From Butyrivibrio sp. MC2013 (lineage in GTDB: Bacteria > Bacillota > Clostridia > Lachnospirales > Lachnospiraceae), in assembly GCF_000424585.1 (NCBI RefSeq), contig NZ_AUKE01000009.1, forward strand, positions 62,001 through 126,000: a stretch of DNA of 64,000 bases, in the 5' to 3' direction. Numbering within the stretch: position 1 is the first letter of the stretch; each line of letters starts with the position of its first letter. Of this stretch, positions 45,518 to 53,856 are shown in pieces. The notes below the pieces were generated by a model. That model worked only from the letters and a program-made list of their open reading frames with translations, had not been told where the DNA came from and did no database searches. The position numbers and the translations under genes were made by a program.

Positions 45518-45859
45518 ATGACAAGAACATTTATTCAGACAGCGGAGTTCTCGCGTAATTGGGATAGATTAGGTTTTGATGATAAAGATCTACGATTATT
45601 GGAACTTGATATAATGAAGCATCCAGATAAGTACCCAGTAATGCAAGGCACGGGAGGGCTACGTAAGGCAAGAGTGGCATTAGAAAATAAAGGGAAGAGC
45701 GGCGGAGCTAGAGTTTGATATGTTGATTTTGTTTTTGCTGAGACAGTGTATTTGATTACAGTTTATGGTAAGAATGAAAAAGCTAATCTTTCCAAAGAAG
45801 AGCGTAACAACATCAAAAAAGCGATTGAAGCACTTAAGAATAGTCTTGGAGGTGAATGA
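45518..45859 (+). pseudogene. RelE/HigB-like toxin gene with in-frame UGA
   Basis: The frame encodes a 113-residue RelE-superfamily toxin but has a TGA at codon 67 (45716-45718), in the segment G-G-A-R-V-(stop)-Y-V-D-F, where relatives have a residue such as Cys or Ile before Y-x-D-F. Translation would otherwise run on through V-Y-L-I-T-V-Y-G-K-N-E-K, the conserved C-terminal core, to a stop at 45857-45859. Both halves are well preserved. The change is most simply a recent nonsense mutation that disarms the toxin; UGA read-through is less likely. AGAAGGAGA precedes the ATG. Confidence 0.8.
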
Positions 45860-45860
45860 T

Positions 45861-46193
45861 ATGGGCAACAGTGTATATGAAAGCCTGATGGTAGGATTAA
45901 ACGAAGCGTTGGCTGATGCTCAGAGCGAGAAGCCAATACTTAAGAGACATAAGGTTACAGTTGAGCCAGTAAAGGTCTTTGAGGCTGATGAGGTCAAGAA
46001 AATCAGAAATTCAACTGGCATGTCACAGAAGATTTTTGCAAGCTATATGGGCGTATCTGATAAGACTGTTGAGGCGTGGGAAGCCGGAACTAATCATCCA
46101 TCAGGAGCTGCAAGCAGACTTCTCAGTATGATTGAGATGGATAAGGAACTTATTATTAAGTTTCCTTTTGTGACAAACGTAATGGCAAAGTAA
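45861..46193 (+). CDS. Xre/HigA-type antitoxin and repressor
   Basis: 110 residues. The C-terminal half is a helix-turn-helix: S-T-G-M-S-Q-K-I-F-A-S-Y-M-G-V-S, then T-V-E-A-W-E-A-G, as in HigA/MqsA-like antitoxins. The frame runs upstream to 45765 over the toxin tail, but GGAGGT (45848-45853) fixes the start at ATG 45861, one base after the toxin stop. It probably binds the palindrome at 45476-45490. Confidence 0.88.
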   Translation: MGNSVYESLMVGLNEALADAQSEKPILKRHKVTVEPVKVFEADEVKKIRNSTGMSQKIFASYMGVSDKTVEAWEAGTNHPSGAASRLLSMIEMDKELIIKFPFVTNVMAK

Positions 46194-46273
46194 AATTAAA
46201 AATATAGGACTAGTATTCCATTGCATTGGGTGTAAGGGAATAATAGCAGATTGGTTACTAAAAGGAGGAGCAT

Positions 46274-46975
46274 ATGTCAGCTATTGCTATCATTACTGCC
46301 AGAGGGGGATCCAAGCGTATACCACATAAGAATATCAGATCATTTCTTGGTAAGCCTATTATCAATTACAGTATCGAGGCGGCCCTGGAGTCAGGTGTAT
46401 TTGACGAAGTAATGGTGTCTACCGACAGCAAGGAGATAGCAGATATTGCCAAGATGGCAGGTGCTTCTGTGCCTTTTTTGAGATCTGAAAAGACCAGCAG
46501 CGATTATGCTACTACTGCTGAAGTGTTAAATGAAGTGCTCCTCAATTACAAGAGCCTGGGCAAAAAGTTTGACTTTATGTGCTGCATCTATCCCACAGCT
46601 CCTTTTGTGACTGCGGATAAATTAAAGAAGGCCATGCTGGAGATGATTGCCAATAAGGCGGACAGCGTAATGCCTGTGGTCCAGTTCTCATATCCGCCTC
46701 AGAGGGGATATGTCCTTAGAGATGGCAGGATATATTATCAGCATCCGGAGTATGCTACCACCAGATCCCAGGATCTGGAGCCTATCTATCATGACGCAGG
46801 ACAGTTCTATTTCTATAGACTATATGACTGCATCAAATGGAACGGCAGCAGCTATGTGCCCATAATCGTGCCGGAGACTGAGGTACAGGACATTGACAAT
46901 ATGTCCGATTGGGAGATAGCAGAGCTTAAGTATCAGAGATTTATCAAGTATCAGAAGTTTGGATCGGTGAAATAA
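46274..46975 (+). CDS. pseF: pseudaminic acid cytidylyltransferase-like enzyme
   Basis: 233 residues. A-I-I-T-A-R-G-G-S-K-R-I-P at 5-17 is the CTP-binding loop of CMP-sialic-acid-type synthetases; S-T-D, Y-P-T-A-P-F and the Y-H-D-A-G-Q-F-Y-F-Y segment near 177 are typical of PseF. It would make CMP-pseudaminic acid or a related CMP-nonulosonate. AAAGGAGG lies 5 bases before the ATG. None of the other pse genes (pseB, C, H, G, I) is in the window. It is followed after 3 bases by mnmA. Confidence 0.85.
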   Translation: MSAIAIITARGGSKRIPHKNIRSFLGKPIINYSIEAALESGVFDEVMVSTDSKEIADIAKMAGASVPFLRSEKTSSDYATTAEVLNEVLLNYKSLGKKFDFMCCIYPTAPFVTADKLKKAMLEMIANKADSVMPVVQFSYPPQRGYVLRDGRIYYQHPEYATTRSQDLEPIYHDAGQFYFYRLYDCIKWNGSSYVPIIVPETEVQDIDNMSDWEIAELKYQRFIKYQKFGSVK

Positions 46976-46978
46976 TAT

Positions 46979-48061
46979 ATGAGTAAAAAGAAAGTATTAG
47001 TAGGAATGAGCGGAGGAGTAGATTCCTCCGTAGCGGCTTTTCTCCTTAAGGAGGAGGGCTATGATGTTACAGGCTGCACCATGCGCCTCTATGACTATAC
47101 AGGTATAGGCATGGAAGAGCAGAATACCTGCTGCGGTATCAATGACGTGGAGGATGCAGCGCAGGCTGCTGCCAGGGCGGACGTGGACTTTAGAGTCATC
47201 AATTTCATGACCGAGTTCAGGCAGGAAGTCATGGACAGATTTACTGCGGAATATCTAAGGGGTAATACACCTAATCCCTGTATAGACTGTAACCGCAGGA
47301 TCAAATTCGGGATCTTTAAACAGTGGGCAATAGATAACGGCTATGACTACCTAGCTACAGGTCACTATGCCCGCAAGGTATATAAAGACGGCAGATGGTA
47401 TCTGCAAAAGGCTGTTGACGACAGTCGGGATCAGAGCTATGTCCTCTATCCCGTTACCCAGGATACATTGTCCATGCTCCTTCTTCCTTTAGGAGGCCTT
47501 ATCAAGAGCACTGAAGTGAGAAAGATCGCCATGGAGCAGGGCTTTGTCAATGCTACAAAGCATGATAGTGAGGATATATGCTTTGTTCCTGATGGAGATT
47601 ATGCCGCTTTTATCAACAGGACTACCAATAGGGAGAGCAGGCCCGGCGAGATAGTGGATAAGGAAGGCAAGGTCCTTGGCATGCACAAGGGCGCAGAGCA
47701 CTATACCATAGGTCAGAGAAGGGGCCTTGGCCTTGCTGTGCCTGAGTCTGTATATGTACTTTCCAAGGATATGGAGACCAACAGAGTAACAGTGGGACCT
47801 TCAAAGGACCTCTTTAGCAGAGAGTTTAAAATAAGGGATATGTTCTGGATGAGGCCGGAGCCAAAGGCAGGCGAGAGCTTCCGTGCTTCCTGCAAGGCCA
47901 GATACCGCCAAAAGGAAGAACCGGCAGAATTTACCGTAATGGAAGACGGAAGCGTAACAGTGACTATGGATGAACCTCTCCGCGCCGTGACCACAGGCCA
48001 GGCAGCTGTAATATATGACGGCGACCTGGTAATAGGCGGCGGTACTATAACTTTCATTTGA
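46979..48061 (+). CDS. mnmA: tRNA 2-thiouridylase MnmA
   Basis: 360 residues. PP-loop G-M-S-G-G-V-D-S-S near 8-16, N-P-C-I-D-C-N (catalytic Cys) near 100 and S-E-D-I-C-F-V-P (second Cys) near 197 are the MnmA signatures. It thiolates U34 of Lys, Glu and Gln tRNAs with sulfur from a cysteine desulfurase. It stands in a two-gene unit with pseF, an uncommon pairing that probably reflects rearrangement rather than function. Confidence 0.95.
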   Translation: MSKKKVLVGMSGGVDSSVAAFLLKEEGYDVTGCTMRLYDYTGIGMEEQNTCCGINDVEDAAQAAARADVDFRVINFMTEFRQEVMDRFTAEYLRGNTPNPCIDCNRRIKFGIFKQWAIDNGYDYLATGHYARKVYKDGRWYLQKAVDDSRDQSYVLYPVTQDTLSMLLLPLGGLIKSTEVRKIAMEQGFVNATKHDSEDICFVPDGDYAAFINRTTNRESRPGEIVDKEGKVLGMHKGAEHYTIGQRRGLGLAVPESVYVLSKDMETNRVTVGPSKDLFSREFKIRDMFWMRPEPKAGESFRASCKARYRQKEEPAEFTVMEDGSVTVTMDEPLRAVTTGQAAVIYDGDLVIGGGTITFI

Positions 48062-48128
48062 TAATATTAATTAAATATAATATGAGGCTAAAGGTATACT
48101 TAATTTTTCGGGAAAAGGAGAGATTTTA

Positions 48129-48614
48129 GTGGAAGATTTAAAGACTATAATAGATTTTTTGCAGTCAGAGTGTACCTGCTATATCGTGGATTTTCTACCC
48201 CGAAAAATGTCTGGGAGCCAATTTTTTGAGTTGGAGGATTATCTTCTTAAAACGTATATAGAAGATTTTGCAGCAAAAATATCAAGTATTGTTATTAGAT
48301 TGATTCATTATTATCCATCAAAAATCTTTATAGTTGAACCATCTAAAAAAGATGATACATTTTATAAAGATTATTTGGACAAGGATTTAAGAGATGAACC
48401 TTTATCAGAAATAGATGAAATAATTAGACATACTATAATTTATGATGTTTCTTCATTGCAAATCCTTATAAAAGACAGTGATAAATTAAGCTTAATGAGC
48501 ATAAATGGTGGATTTTCAGTTGATTTTTATAGCGGGAGTAGTGAAGTGCTTGAACTGGCAATGCTTCTCGTTGATAATGAAAACTTGTACGTCCGAAAAG
48601 CAGATGTATCTTAA
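48129..48614 (+). CDS. unrecognised cytoplasmic protein
   Basis: 161 residues, acidic, no signal peptide, membrane helix or motif I recognise. The start is GTG with AAGGAG 8 bases upstream. Base composition is much more AT-rich than mnmA before it and the cobalamin genes after it, and the same is true of the next gene. Immunity-like or other accessory function is possible but not supported by any motif. Confidence 0.6.
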   Translation: MEDLKTIIDFLQSECTCYIVDFLPRKMSGSQFFELEDYLLKTYIEDFAAKISSIVIRLIHYYPSKIFIVEPSKKDDTFYKDYLDKDLRDEPLSEIDEIIRHTIIYDVSSLQILIKDSDKLSLMSINGGFSVDFYSGSSEVLELAMLLVDNENLYVRKADVS

Positions 48615-48630
48615 TTTGTGTGGTTGAGAC

Positions 48631-48682
48631 AGTCAAGTCCTGATTTTGGTGTAAATTCCAAAAATCAGGACTTGACTCTTTT
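48631..48682 (+). terminator. intrinsic terminator
   Basis: A 17-bp perfect stem (48631-48647 with 48661-48677) followed by TTTT within CTCTTTTA. Confidence 0.9.
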
Positions 48683-48736
48683 ACACAAGCAAAAAGCTAC
48701 TTCAATTGATATGAACACAGATAAGTGGAGATAGTA

Positions 48737-49840
48737 ATGGATAATCTTTTTCATCCTTTTGGAATGACACAGGTGATATCTGATAGATGCTTTATTTTGC
48801 GCGGAAATCACTTTTTTATTACTGAAAGAGAAGGTGATTTCGTCGTACGTAAACAGTCGGGAGAGACATTAGAAGATGTTTCGCATTTTTCAAAAGAGTT
48901 TGATTTTATTTTTGATCAGAGTAAAGAAAGACTGTATGCCGTTGAAATTCTTGGCAAACAACTAATTATAGTGTCAATTCCAGATTTGAATCGATTTGAA
49001 TTTGGATTATTATCTGAAGAAGAATACATGATTGGAAGCTCAGTGGGAAGCGATTATTTGTGTGTGAAAACATGTCGAAATATAACGGATGATGATCAAA
49101 AAAAGAGTTTTTACTTTGTTGATTTAAAAACGAGTAAAATTATAGTGTGTGAGGATGATATATTACTTTATTCTTACAATATGCCTTATATAACAGAATA
49201 TAGAGATGAGCTGTATATTGTAGCCGAAAATTCACATATAGATCCTTTTGAAATTCAAGAGGCATCACGGTATACAGATACAGCATACAAAAATGATGTA
49301 CTCGTTGTTGGAGTATCAGATTTGATAGCAAATGCTATGAATGGTGAAGCAGTAGATTGGGAAGTTTTTGCCTCTGCGAATGAGGATGAATATATTCAAA
49401 TTGCAGCAGTAGACAATTCGAAGCTTGTGTATTTGGAGACAGATGCAGAAGAAACCAGGACAACTATCAAACAATACGATCTTCAAAGCAGAACTGCAAG
49501 GGCAGAATTACTGCTTAAGAGCAGAATTGATAAGGTTATTTATTTAAATGGGCACTTGTCTTGTATGTACAAGTGGAACAGCTTTGCTAAAACAATAGAT
49601 TTATACAATGAACATGGCTGCATGATTGCTGAAATAAACTATTCAAAGTTGACCAAAGAATATGAAAATGTTGAATTGGAGGATATTGCTTGCGTTTTAC
49701 AGGATAGATACGTTGTTTTTACCGCAACAGATTACAGTGGTGAGAAATCGTATCAACGCAGAGTGGTGTATGATGTGAGTAAAGACAAATATATTGTCTA
49801 TCAGGATGCTCATCTTGTATTTGATAATATAATACTGTGA
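48737..49840 (+). CDS. unrecognised protein, possibly beta-propeller-like
   Basis: 367 residues. Repeated short strands with aromatic and charged residues every ~40-45 residues (for example F-Y-F-V-D-L-K, L-Y-I-V-A-E, K-L-V-Y-L-E, R-R-V-V-Y-D-V) suggest a beta-propeller or similar repeat fold, but no defined family is recognised. No signal peptide. ATG 48737 is chosen because GTGGAG stands 6 bases before it; the frame also allows GTG 48725. AT-rich like 48129-48614, so both may be a small acquired island. Confidence 0.6.
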   Translation: MDNLFHPFGMTQVISDRCFILRGNHFFITEREGDFVVRKQSGETLEDVSHFSKEFDFIFDQSKERLYAVEILGKQLIIVSIPDLNRFEFGLLSEEEYMIGSSVGSDYLCVKTCRNITDDDQKKSFYFVDLKTSKIIVCEDDILLYSYNMPYITEYRDELYIVAENSHIDPFEIQEASRYTDTAYKNDVLVVGVSDLIANAMNGEAVDWEVFASANEDEYIQIAAVDNSKLVYLETDAEETRTTIKQYDLQSRTARAELLLKSRIDKVIYLNGHLSCMYKWNSFAKTIDLYNEHGCMIAEINYSKLTKEYENVELEDIACVLQDRYVVFTATDYSGEKSYQRRVVYDVSKDKYIVYQDAHLVFDNIIL

Positions 49841-49932
49841 TATGCAAATAATTGATTAGGAACTGTTCAATCATAATTCAGCATAGATTTGCAAGATACA
49901 AATTAATGCTCTATAATCCACTTGTTGATTCA

Positions 49933-50104
49933 TCAGGTGCCGGGGAAGTAATAGTACCCGGATAATAGGGAAGCAGGTGCAAATCCTGCACGAACTCGTC
50001 ACCGTGACGGCCAATGTCATAGTCAGACATAGGGACCGATTGCCACTGTAGCCGTAGCTATGGGAAGGCCGGTCCTGATGGCCCCAGCCGGGAGACCTGC
50101 CTGA
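49933..50104 (+). ncRNA. cobalamin riboswitch aptamer
   Basis: The conserved pieces occur in order: GGGAAGCAGGTGCAAATCC, CACCGTGACGG-like core, GCCACTGTA (the cobalamin box near 50042), GGGAAGGCCGG, and AGCCGGGAGACCTGCC. TCAGG (49933-49937) pairs with CCTGA (50100-50104) to close the P1 stem. It lies upstream of the CbiK and cobalamin operon and should shut it down when cobalamin is plentiful. Confidence 0.92.
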
Positions 50105-50146
50105 ATTGAAGATGCGTGCCGCGAGTAATCGGCAATGCGTGTCACT

Positions 50147-50180
50147 GGTGCATTCTTTCAACGTGAATGCGCCTGATGCC
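50147..50180 (+). terminator. riboswitch expression-platform hairpin
   Basis: GGTGCATTC (50147-50155) pairs with GAATGCGCC (50165-50173), one wobble, followed by TGATGCCTTTTG. It lies between aptamer and cbiK and could be the regulated terminator; the gap 50105-50146 can form competing stems. Confidence 0.55.
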
Positions 50181-50236
50181 TTTTGCCCAAATTTAGCGAG
50201 CAAGAGGTTTTTTTATACCCAAAAAGGAGAGGACAA

Positions 50237-51487
50237 ATGAAAAAGAGACTGATGACACTGGTATTGACAGCAGTAGTTTGTGCCGCTTGTGTAGCAGGCT
50301 GCAAGGCAGGAGAAAAGACAGATTCTGAGGCTCCTGTTGCAGAAGCTGAGGCAGAAAACAATGAGGCTGCAGAGATCACTTCAGAAGAAAGTGAGCAGAC
50401 AGATGCTGGGGGAGAGCTCTCTGATGATGAAAAGGCTGCCCAGGCTGTAGCTGACATGATAGATGCCATATATGTACAGTCAAGAACAGAAGATACTGAC
50501 GAGCAGTGTGCAGCAGCAAAAGAAGCTTGGGATGCGCTGACTCCCGAGCAGCAGGAGCTGGTAGAGGGTGAGTATGCGGACCCTGATTACTTTGGCAATG
50601 ACACAGGAGATGCAGCTATGGATGATCCTAGAAACGCAGATGAAATCGGAGAAAATGAGATCCTGGTAGTAAGCTTTGGTACATCTTTTAACGAGAGCAG
50701 ATCTCTGGATATCAAGGGAATCGAGGATGCCCTGGCAGAGGCTTATCCTGACTGGTCTGTAAGAAGAGCTTTTACAGCACAGATCATCATCAACCACGTT
50801 CAGGCAAGAGATGGTGAGAAAATCGATAATGTGGAGCAGGCACTGGAGCGTGCTGTTAATAACGGAGTAAAGAACCTCCTGATCCAGCCCACACACCTTA
50901 TGCACGGCGCTGAATATGATGAGCTTACTGAGGCAGTAGCCGGCTATGAAGACAAGTTTGAGACTGTGAAGATCGCTGAGCCCCTTCTTGGTGAAGTAGG
51001 TGCGGATGCATCCCAGATCAATGAGGATAAGACAAGAGTTGCTGAGTATGTAGTTAATGCAGCAGTAGCAGCTTCATCTTATGACAGCATTGATGCAGCA
51101 GCTGAAGATAAGACAGCATTTATCTTCCTGGGACACGGAACAAGCCATACTGCTAATGTAACTTATGATCAGATGCAGACAGCTTTTGAAAGCCTGGGCC
51201 ACAGCAATGTATTCGTAGGTACTGTAGAAGGTGAGCCTGAAGATACAGAGATTGAAAATGTAATAGACAGGATCAAAGAGGCAGGCTTTGAGAAGATCAT
51301 CATCCGTCCTCTTATGGTAGTAGCAGGTGACCATGCCCATAATGACATGGCAGGAGATGATGAGGATTCCTGGAAGAGCATGCTGACAGAAGCCGGATTT
51401 AGCGTAGACTGTCAGATCGAGGGTCTTGGAAGGATCCCGGATGTCCAGGCGTTGTATATTGAGCACCTGGGAGAGGTAATAGACTAA
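50237..51487 (+). CDS. cbiK: lipoprotein CbiK-type chelatase
   Basis: 416 residues. A lipoprotein signal (K-K-R, hydrophobic core, V-A-G-C near 22) and an acidic region (~25-130) precede a CbiK domain: S-F-G-T-S-F near 145, Q-P-T-H-L-M-H-G with the metal-binding His, L-G-H-G-T-S-H and V-A-G-D-H-A-H-N-D-M. CbiK inserts cobalt (or iron) into sirohydrochlorin. Most CbiK proteins are cytoplasmic; exported forms such as the periplasmic CbiK of Desulfovibrio are thought to act in haem or metal transport. AAAGGAGAG before ATG 50237 decides the start; the frame is open from 50183. Confidence 0.88.
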   Translation: MKKRLMTLVLTAVVCAACVAGCKAGEKTDSEAPVAEAEAENNEAAEITSEESEQTDAGGELSDDEKAAQAVADMIDAIYVQSRTEDTDEQCAAAKEAWDALTPEQQELVEGEYADPDYFGNDTGDAAMDDPRNADEIGENEILVVSFGTSFNESRSLDIKGIEDALAEAYPDWSVRRAFTAQIIINHVQARDGEKIDNVEQALERAVNNGVKNLLIQPTHLMHGAEYDELTEAVAGYEDKFETVKIAEPLLGEVGADASQINEDKTRVAEYVVNAAVAASSYDSIDAAAEDKTAFIFLGHGTSHTANVTYDQMQTAFESLGHSNVFVGTVEGEPEDTEIENVIDRIKEAGFEKIIIRPLMVVAGDHAHNDMAGDDEDSWKSMLTEAGFSVDCQIEGLGRIPDVQALYIEHLGEVID

Positions 51488-51489
51488 TA

Positions 51490-52446
51490 ATGAAAAAGAT
51501 ATTCAAAAGTACAGTTGCGGCAATTATAATGCTGACCTTCCTTATGACCGGCTGCGGTCATAAGGAAGAAGTGCCTGCTGTGGCAGACGGAAGCTATGTC
51601 TGCACTTTTAACACAGACAGCACTATGTTTAAGATAAATGAGGCCTTAGATGGCAAGGCGCTCCTTACCGTAAGCGGCGGAGAGATGACAGTGCATATCT
51701 CTCTTCCTTCCAAGAAGACCCTGAATCTCTATCCCGGTCTTAAGGAAGATGCCCAGGCTGATGGTGCAAAGCTTCTTATGCCCACCGTGGATACTGTGGA
51801 ATATTCCGATGGGACAAGAGAAGAGGTGCACGGCTTTGATGTACCCGTTCCTGCTATTGATGAGGAATTTGACCTGGCGCTGATAGGTACCAAGGGCAAG
51901 TGGTATGATCACAAGGTGTCTGTATCAGATCTGACAGAAGGTGATAGCGTACCGGGGCTGGTTGGTATCTCTTCAGAGGAGGCATCTGCTTCTGAAACAG
52001 CTGATGAAGCAAGTGAGGCTGATGGATCAGAGTCAGTAGAAGCGTCTGATGATGAGACAGCTCCTGCAGAAACAGGCTCTGAAGAGAATGCTGCAGATGA
52101 TGCCGGGGCAGCTACTTCCGAACTTGCAGACGGCACTTACACCGTAGAAGCAGTACTGGAAGGCGGCAGCGGCAAGGCTTCCATCACAAGCCCTACCGAG
52201 CTGACAATAGAAGGCGGCAAGGTAAGTTTAAAGCTTGAGTTCTCCAGTGCCAACTATGATTACATGCTCGCAGGGGATAAGAGGTATGAAGCTGATACCA
52301 CCGGCGGACTCTCAGTCTTTAATCTGGAGGCAGAAGAGCTGCAGGATGAGTACGATATTATTGCAGATACTACAGCCATGAGCAAGCCTCATGAGATAGA
52401 ATATAAAGTGAAGCTTGATCTGGCGAGCCTCTCTCCTGCAGACTGA
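51490..52446 (+). CDS. lipoprotein with two repeated NEAT-like beta domains
   Basis: 318 residues. Lipoprotein signal with M-T-G-C near 22. Two related domains (~32-155 and ~212-315) begin with D-G-S-Y-V-C and D-G-T-Y-T-V and contain a G-G-(E/K)-(M/V)-x-(V/L) strand, separated by an acidic Ala/Glu/Ser linker. They resemble iron-transport-associated NEAT-type modules that bind haem, though no clear haem tyrosine motif is seen. It starts 2 bases after the cbiK stop, so it is cotranslated with the exported chelatase and probably works with it at the cell surface. Confidence 0.65.
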   Translation: MKKIFKSTVAAIIMLTFLMTGCGHKEEVPAVADGSYVCTFNTDSTMFKINEALDGKALLTVSGGEMTVHISLPSKKTLNLYPGLKEDAQADGAKLLMPTVDTVEYSDGTREEVHGFDVPVPAIDEEFDLALIGTKGKWYDHKVSVSDLTEGDSVPGLVGISSEEASASETADEASEADGSESVEASDDETAPAETGSEENAADDAGAATSELADGTYTVEAVLEGGSGKASITSPTELTIEGGKVSLKLEFSSANYDYMLAGDKRYEADTTGGLSVFNLEAEELQDEYDIIADTTAMSKPHEIEYKVKLDLASLSPAD

Positions 52447-52587
52447 TGAACTAAACACTTCTGTTTTGCTATCAAGATATTTGATAACGCTGCAGTAGAA
52501 GATTATTATCCACAGTGAGCGAGGAAAATAACTTCTACTGCAGCGTGGGCTAATAACTGATAGCAATGCTATCTGTGAAGGGTGGAT

Positions 52588-53856
52588 ATGACTAAACAAT
52601 ATATGCATAAGATATATAGGGATTCAATAAGGGTGGGGGCTGTCTTTACGGCAGCGCTTGCCCTTTTTGGCCTTTATGGCTGCCAAAATGATGCAGCAGC
52701 TGATGAAAAAGGGACCCCGGAAACTGCTATAGAAAGTACTAAAGATAGTAATATAGAAAGTGACATAGAAGAACTGGTCACAGAGTCTGTTTACGAGCCC
52801 TCTATAGCAGAAGGCTTTAAGATCATAAATTATAAAGGTGGATTTAAAGAAATCCGGGTAAGGGATGGGAGAAAGTATCTTCTCATACCTAATGAAGCCG
52901 CTAATGAAAATAGCAACGACGTCGCAGGTATAGAAACGGATAGTAAATACGACGAACTGATGGCATCTAAAACTATCAGGGACAGGATAATAATACATGT
53001 CCCTGCTGAGAAAATATATCTTGCAGCTTCGGCTGCAATGTGCAGGTTTGAATCCCTGGGAGCTATGGATAATGTAGCCTACAGCGGCACCAGGCAGGAA
53101 GACTGGGAGATAGCTGCGGCGGCAGCTGCCATGGAAAGGGGAGATATCCTCTATGCGGGCAAGTACTCCCAGCCTGATTATGAGATGCTTCTTGAAGGGG
53201 GCTGCAATCTGGCAATAGAAAATGCCATGATCCTACACAAGCCGGAAAACATAGACAAGCTTACTGAACTGAGCATACCGGTACTCATAGATCTCTCATC
53301 CATGGAAACAGAGCCTCTTGGAAGGACTGAATGGATAGTAGTATATGGCGCTCTTACAGGCCATGAAGAGGAAGCTGTGAGGATATTTGATGAGCAGAGG
53401 GCTCTGGCTGAGGATATAGTAATGCCGGATACTGCGGGGCAGAAGGTTGCCTGGTTCTATGTGAACAGCCAGGGACAGATCGTATGCCAGAAGGCAGATT
53501 CGGCTGTGGCCAAAATGATAGGCTATGCAGGAGGCGAGTATGCAGCTGCAGCTCTCCCTGATGGGGACAGCTCCCTTATGTCCACTATCAAGCTGGACAT
53601 GGAGAGCTTTATGAGTATTGCAGGGGACGCAGATTACTTGGTTTATGACGCAGCTATCAATCCCATAGCATCCACAGATGAGCTCATAGCGCTCAATCCT
53701 TTGTTTGCAGAATTTAAAGCGGTCCAAAACGCTTCATTATATATAGCCGGCACCTCCATGTATCAGAACTCCGATAAGGCGGGTAGGCTGATAGCTGATT
53801 TTAATGCTATGCTCAGAAATAGCAGTGACATGGAATATATAAGGAGAGCAGATTGA
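52588..53856 (+). CDS. ABC transporter substrate-binding lipoprotein (TroA/BtuF-like)
   Basis: 422 residues. Lipoprotein signal with L-Y-G-C near 32, a variable acidic region, then a class III periplasmic-binding-type fold (~95-420) as in BtuF/FhuD/FecB. ATG 52588 after AAGGGTGG is preferred to GTG 52582. The permease gene overlaps its stop. Under a cobalamin riboswitch the likely ligand is a corrinoid, cobinamide or a metal-tetrapyrrole; the sequence does not tell which. Confidence 0.8.
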   Translation: MTKQYMHKIYRDSIRVGAVFTAALALFGLYGCQNDAAADEKGTPETAIESTKDSNIESDIEELVTESVYEPSIAEGFKIINYKGGFKEIRVRDGRKYLLIPNEAANENSNDVAGIETDSKYDELMASKTIRDRIIIHVPAEKIYLAASAAMCRFESLGAMDNVAYSGTRQEDWEIAAAAAAMERGDILYAGKYSQPDYEMLLEGGCNLAIENAMILHKPENIDKLTELSIPVLIDLSSMETEPLGRTEWIVVYGALTGHEEEAVRIFDEQRALAEDIVMPDTAGQKVAWFYVNSQGQIVCQKADSAVAKMIGYAGGEYAAAALPDGDSSLMSTIKLDMESFMSIAGDADYLVYDAAINPIASTDELIALNPLFAEFKAVQNASLYIAGTSMYQNSDKAGRLIADFNAMLRNSSDMEYIRRAD

